NCBI GenBank assembly: GCA_027058255.1 | Contig: JALUTE010000320.1 | Location: 1 to 10,602, forward strand | DNA length: 10,602 nt | Direction: 5' to 3' | Source: Methyloligella sp. | GTDB lineage: Bacteria; Pseudomonadota; Alphaproteobacteria; Rhizobiales; JALUTE01 | Shown here: in pieces, positions 7,853 through 10,602 of the stretch | Position numbering within the stretch: position 1 is the first letter of the stretch | Layout: the number at the start of each line of letters is the position of its first letter | The notes under the pieces: generated by a model | Told to the model about the DNA's origin: nothing | Database searches by the model: none | Seen by the model: only the letters and a program-made list of their open reading frames with translations | Translations under genes and position numbers: made by a program

Positions 7853-8118
7853 GTCTCCTCCGCACGCCGTCTCAATTCGCCCTCCCAAGCCACGCTGGCC
7901 GAGGACTTCGGACGCGGGAAAGCCAGCCTAGGCGGTTCGGCCCCTCCTGTCACCTTGCCGCCTGCGGACCGAGGGACCAGGGACCGTCGACGCCGATCGC
8001 TTGCTTCGCCTCTCCGATGGGCCTAGGAACAGGGGGTGCTTGGGAAACCGCATGAGACGCCGTGCCAGGGCCCGCCGACATGGTCGGGCAGAGCTGCACA
8101 GTCCGGAGGGCCGATGCC
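7853..8118. other. Divergent intergenic region between gph and gabD
   Basis: This 266-bp spacer must hold the promoters of the gph-ftsH and gabD-rpiA-gor units. I see no convincing -35/-10 pair on either strand. The only local structure is a tandem AGGGACC AGGGACC (7972-7985) and two CCTAGG hexamers (in GCCTAGGC and GGCCTAGGA). None can be assigned a role. Confidence 0.4.
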
Positions 8119-9567
8119 ATGGACCAGAAAGTGGAAAGCCTCATCAAGGAACAGTGCTTTGTGAACGGAGCCTGGATCGGGGAGCCCACGACCCCCGTCA
8201 CCAACCCCGCCGACGGCGCCGAGATCGCCAAGGTGCCGAATTTCGGCGCCGAGGAGACGCGGGCAGCCATCGAGGCCGCCGACGCGGCCTTCCGATCCTG
8301 GCGCGGCCTGCTCGCCAAGGAGCGCTCGCAGATTCTCCGGCGCTGGTACGAGCTGCAGATCGCCCATGCCGACGAGCTGGCGCGCATCATGACGGCGGAG
8401 CAGGGCAAGCCGCTCGCCGAGGCGCGCGGCGAGGTTCTCTATGCCGCCTCCTTCACCGAGTTCTATGCCGAGGAGGTCAAGCGCATCTACGGGGAGACCA
8501 TTCCGACCCACAAGCCATCGGGCCGCATCGTGGTCATTCGCCAGCCCGTTGGCGTGGTGGCCGCCATCACCCCCTGGAACTTCCCCGCCGCCATGATCAC
8601 CCGCAAGGTCTCGCCCGCCATTGCCGCGGGCTGCACGGTGGTCTGCAAGCCGGCGCCCGAGACACCCCTGACCGCGCTCGCGCTTGCCGAGCTTGCAGAC
8701 CGGGCCGGGATGCCCAAGGGCGTGTTCAATGTCGTGACCGGAGACGCGCCCGCCATTGGCGGCGAGATGACCTCCAACCCGCTTGTCCGGGCGATCACCT
8801 TCACCGGCTCGACCGAGGTCGGCAAGCTCCTCATGCGCCAGGCCGCCGACACGGTGAAGCGGGTGGGGCTGGAGCTCGGCGGCAATGCGCCCTTCATCGT
8901 TTTCGACGATGCGGATATCGACGCCGCCATCGAAGGCGCCATGGCCTCGAAGTATCGCAATACGGGCCAGACCTGCGTCTGCGCCAACCGCCTGTTCGTT
9001 CAGGATGGCATCCACGACGCCTTCGCCGAGCGTCTCGCCGCGGAAGTGGCCAAGCTCAAGGTCGGCCCCGGCGAGGAGGAGGGCGTTGCCCAGGGCCCGC
9101 TCATCAACCGGGACGCGCTCGCCAAGGTCGAGGAGCATGTGGCCGACGCCATCGCCCATGGCGGAACGGTTCTGACCGGCGGGCATCGCCACCCCCGCGG
9201 CGGCACCTTCTTCGAGCCGACCGTCATCAAGAATGCCAGCCGGGAGATGAAGCTCTTCCGCGAGGAGACCTTCGGTCCCGTCGCCCCGATCTACCGGTTT
9301 CGCGACGAGGCCGAGGTGATCACGATGGCGAACGACACGCCCTATGGCCTTGCCGCCTATTTCTACACCCGGGACCTGGGGCGCGCCTGGCGGGTGGCGG
9401 AAGCTCTCGAGTTCGGTATTGTAGGCATCAACGAAGGAATCATCTCGACCGAGGTGGCCCCGTTCGGAGGGGTGAAGCAATCCGGTCTCGGCCGGGAAGG
9501 CTCGCACCACGGCGTCGAGGAGTTTGTCGAGATCAAATACATGCTGATGGGCGGGCTGGACCGTTGA
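8119..9567 (+). CDS. gabD: Succinate-semialdehyde dehydrogenase (GabD type)
   Basis: Oxidises succinate semialdehyde (or glutarate semialdehyde in some relatives) to the acid with NAD(P)+, feeding GABA-type carbon into the TCA cycle. The protein has 482 residues, the same as E. coli GabD, and aligns throughout. Aldehyde dehydrogenase marks: TPWNFP (Asn154), Lys177 in CKPAPETP, FTGSTEVGK, LELGGNAP (general base Glu252), GQTCVCANR (nucleophile Cys286, with Cys288 as the redox-switch partner known in this family), EETFGP and EVAPFGGVKQSGLGREGS. I chose ATG 8119 because GGAGGG lies 8 nt upstream and it gives the family N-terminus; an in-frame ATG at 8062 adds 19 atypical residues. Residue 180 is Pro where E. 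coli has Ser and NAD-type enzymes Glu, so cofactor choice is open. Followed 54 nt later by rpiA. Confidence 0.92.
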   Translation: MDQKVESLIKEQCFVNGAWIGEPTTPVTNPADGAEIAKVPNFGAEETRAAIEAADAAFRSWRGLLAKERSQILRRWYELQIAHADELARIMTAEQGKPLAEARGEVLYAASFTEFYAEEVKRIYGETIPTHKPSGRIVVIRQPVGVVAAITPWNFPAAMITRKVSPAIAAGCTVVCKPAPETPLTALALAELADRAGMPKGVFNVVTGDAPAIGGEMTSNPLVRAITFTGSTEVGKLLMRQAADTVKRVGLELGGNAPFIVFDDADIDAAIEGAMASKYRNTGQTCVCANRLFVQDGIHDAFAERLAAEVAKLKVGPGEEEGVAQGPLINRDALAKVEEHVADAIAHGGTVLTGGHRHPRGGTFFEPTVIKNASREMKLFREETFGPVAPIYRFRDEAEVITMANDTPYGLAAYFYTRDLGRAWRVAEALEFGIVGINEGIISTEVAPFGGVKQSGLGREGSHHGVEEFVEIKYMLMGGLDR

Positions 9568-9621
9568 GGACGGCGGCACCGCCTTTGTCAAGCGAGACCA
9601 TAGGGCGGGGGTGAGACACGG

Positions 9622-10332
9622 ATGAGCACAGACGACCTCAAGGCGATGGCGGCCGAGCGGGCCATCGATTTCGTCGAGCCGGGCATGAAGCTCGGCCTCG
9701 GCACGGGCTCGACGGCGGCCAAGTTCGTCGATCTGCTCGGCGGCAGGGTGCGGGGCGGGCTCGACGTTCTCTGCGTGCCGACATCGGAGGCGACGCGCGC
9801 CCAGGCGGAGGCCCTCGGCATTCCGCTCACCACCCTCGACGAGGAGCCCTATCTCGACCTCACCGTGGATGGCGCCGACGAGCTCGACGGGGAGCTTCGC
9901 CTCATCAAGGGCGGGGGCGGCGCGCTCCTGCGCGAGAAGATCGTCGCCGCCGCCTCCGACCGCATGATCGTCATTGCCGACGAGTCCAAGCGCGTGGAGA
10001 CTCTCGGTGCCTTTCCCCTGCCCGTGGAGGTGGTCCCCTTCGGCCTGCGCGCCACCCAGGCCATGATCGAGTCCCTTGCAGGCGAGGCGGGATGTCATGG
10101 CGACATCGTCCTGCGCAAGGCGGCGGACGGCCAGACCTTCCGCACCGATGGCGGTCATTTCATCCTCGATTGCCGCTTCCGTGCCATCCCCGAGCCCGAG
10201 GTGCTGGGCGAGCTGTTGCAGATGGTCCCCGGCGTGGTGGAGCACGGCCTCTTTCTCGGTCTTGCCGATGCCGCAGTCGTCGCCGGGAGCGAGGGTGTGA
10301 CCCTGCTCGAAGCCCATTACGACATGGTCTAG
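9622..10332 (+). CDS. rpiA: Ribose-5-phosphate isomerase A
   Basis: Interconverts ribulose 5-phosphate and ribose 5-phosphate in the non-oxidative pentose phosphate pathway (cytoplasm). The protein has 236 residues, slightly longer than the E. coli enzyme (219), and is complete. It carries the phosphate loop GLGTGSTA (25-32), VPTSEAT, the active-site DGADELDG (Asp83, Asp86) and LIKGGGGALLREK (Lys96, Glu105); these are E. coli positions 81, 84, 94 and 103 shifted by two. VDGGHFI-type (here TDGGHFILD) and PGVVEHGLF near the C-terminus are also family motifs. The ribosome-binding site is weak (GGGGGTGAG before ACACGG). It sits 54 nt after gabD and 48 nt before gor on the same strand, so a gabD-rpiA-gor operon is likely. 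Confidence 0.97.
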   Translation: MSTDDLKAMAAERAIDFVEPGMKLGLGTGSTAAKFVDLLGGRVRGGLDVLCVPTSEATRAQAEALGIPLTTLDEEPYLDLTVDGADELDGELRLIKGGGGALLREKIVAAASDRMIVIADESKRVETLGAFPLPVEVVPFGLRATQAMIESLAGEAGCHGDIVLRKAADGQTFRTDGGHFILDCRFRAIPEPEVLGELLQMVPGVVEHGLFLGLADAAVVAGSEGVTLLEAHYDMV

Positions 10333-10380
10333 GCGGCGCCGGGCGAACCTTCGACGGGGTGATGAGGGGCAGGGGCGGAC

Positions 10381-10575
10381 ATGGCCGAGTTCGATTTCGA
10401 TCTTTTCGTCATTGGCGCCGGATCGGGCGGCGTGCGCGCGGCGCGCATGAGCGCCGGCTTCGGCGCGCGGGTCGGTATTGCCGAGGAATACCGCGTCGGC
10501 GGCACCTGCGTCATTCGCGGCTGCGTGCCCAAGAAGCTCTTCGTCTATGCCGCCCGCTCCAGCCCGCGAATGTAG
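10381..10575 (+). CDS. gor: Glutathione-disulfide reductase, N-terminal part only (broken at about 10557)
   Basis: Glutathione reductase regenerates GSH from GSSG with NADPH. The first ~59 residues are typical: FDLFVIGAGSGGVRAAR (FAD-binding), then GGTCVIRGCVPKKLFVYAAR, the redox disulfide (Cys43, Cys48) of the GR type. The expected next residues after YAAR would be of the kind FADEFEDAAGFGW; instead the frame reads SSPRM and stops at TAG 10573-10575. The last bases are a piece of the same gene in reverse (see the minus-strand entry), so the stop is a consequence of the junction, not a natural end. The start ATG 10381 has only a weak AGGGGCGGAC upstream but fits the family N-terminus. The intact gene would be about 460 residues. 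Location after rpiA is a known alphaproteobacterial arrangement. Confidence 0.88.
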   Translation: MAEFDFDLFVIGAGSGGVRAARMSAGFGARVGIAEEYRVGGTCVIRGCVPKKLFVYAARSSPRM

Positions 10576-10601
10576 AGCCCGTTCAGCCGGTCGATCTCCC
10601 G
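10551..10601 (-). pseudogene. gor: Inverted internal fragment of glutathione reductase at the window edge
   Basis: Read on the minus strand from 10601 down to 10551, the sequence encodes REIDRLNGLYIRGLERA. This matches the helix of glutathione reductases that follows the 'KKLFVYA' segment by about 30 residues (family pattern KDREIxRLxxxYxxxLExAG). It therefore belongs to the same gene as the N-terminal part at 10381, but is in the opposite orientation with the intervening ~90 bases absent. The two parts share a short GCCCGCT-like overlap at the junction. Either an assembly or amplification chimera, or a real inversion. Confidence 0.75.
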
Positions 10602-10602
10602 G

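Noticed and set aside
9568..9621. Possible terminator or promoter between gabD and rpiA (GGCG-GCAC-CGCC followed by TTTGTC; TTGTCA at 9585)
   Set aside because: The stem is only four pairs, and no -10 box follows the TTGTCA at a workable spacing; an operon is the simpler reading.
8023..10317. An open frame of about 760 codons on the minus strand opposite gabD and rpiA
   Set aside because: Shadow of two well-recognised genes, spanning their intergenic spacer; no motif, no suitable start signal.

Overview
The window is a 10.6 kb piece of a very GC-rich bacterial chromosome. It looks like an alphaproteobacterium, probably of the Hyphomicrobiales (Rhizobiales). The reasons are the adjacent rpiA and gor genes with gph nearby, the overall codon style, and a small exported His/Tyr/Trp-rich protein of a kind I associate with that order. 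I cannot name a genus. Both ends cut through genes: position 1 is inside a GMC oxidoreductase, and the right end is inside glutathione reductase.

Layout. 1-1635 (+): GMC-family, cholesterol-oxidase-like FAD enzyme lacking only its extreme N-terminus, with a ferredoxin-like cysteine cluster. 1655-2157 (+): a two-gene toxin-antitoxin module, a short unusual antitoxin overlapping a ParE-type toxin by ATGA. 2202-3134 (-): EamA/DMT transporter starting at a GTG. 3415-4707 (+): purA, complete. 4865-5128 (+): secreted 87-residue His/Tyr-rich protein, preceded by a CRP-like palindrome and a leader hairpin. 5281-7128 (-): ftsH, of the accessory 'MDKKTQ' type rather than the usual housekeeping type. 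7154-7852 (-): gph, 25 nt upstream of ftsH and probably co-transcribed with it. 8119-9567 (+): gabD-type semialdehyde dehydrogenase. 9622-10332 (+): rpiA. 10381 to the end (+): start of gor, which breaks off at about 10557.

Functionally this is mostly housekeeping metabolism: purine synthesis, phosphoglycolate salvage, the pentose phosphate pathway, succinate semialdehyde oxidation and glutathione redox. It is mixed with accessory items: the toxin-antitoxin pair, the exported small protein and the extra FtsH.

The most striking structural observation is at the right edge. After about 59 good residues of glutathione reductase, the last ~50 bases read as a later part of the same enzyme on the opposite strand. 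This is either a fold-back assembly or amplification chimera at a contig end, or a real local inversion that inactivates gor. I see no clear new defence or mobile system. The best candidates for undescribed biology are the small exported protein with its putative promoter, the atypical antitoxin, and the gph-ftsH pairing.
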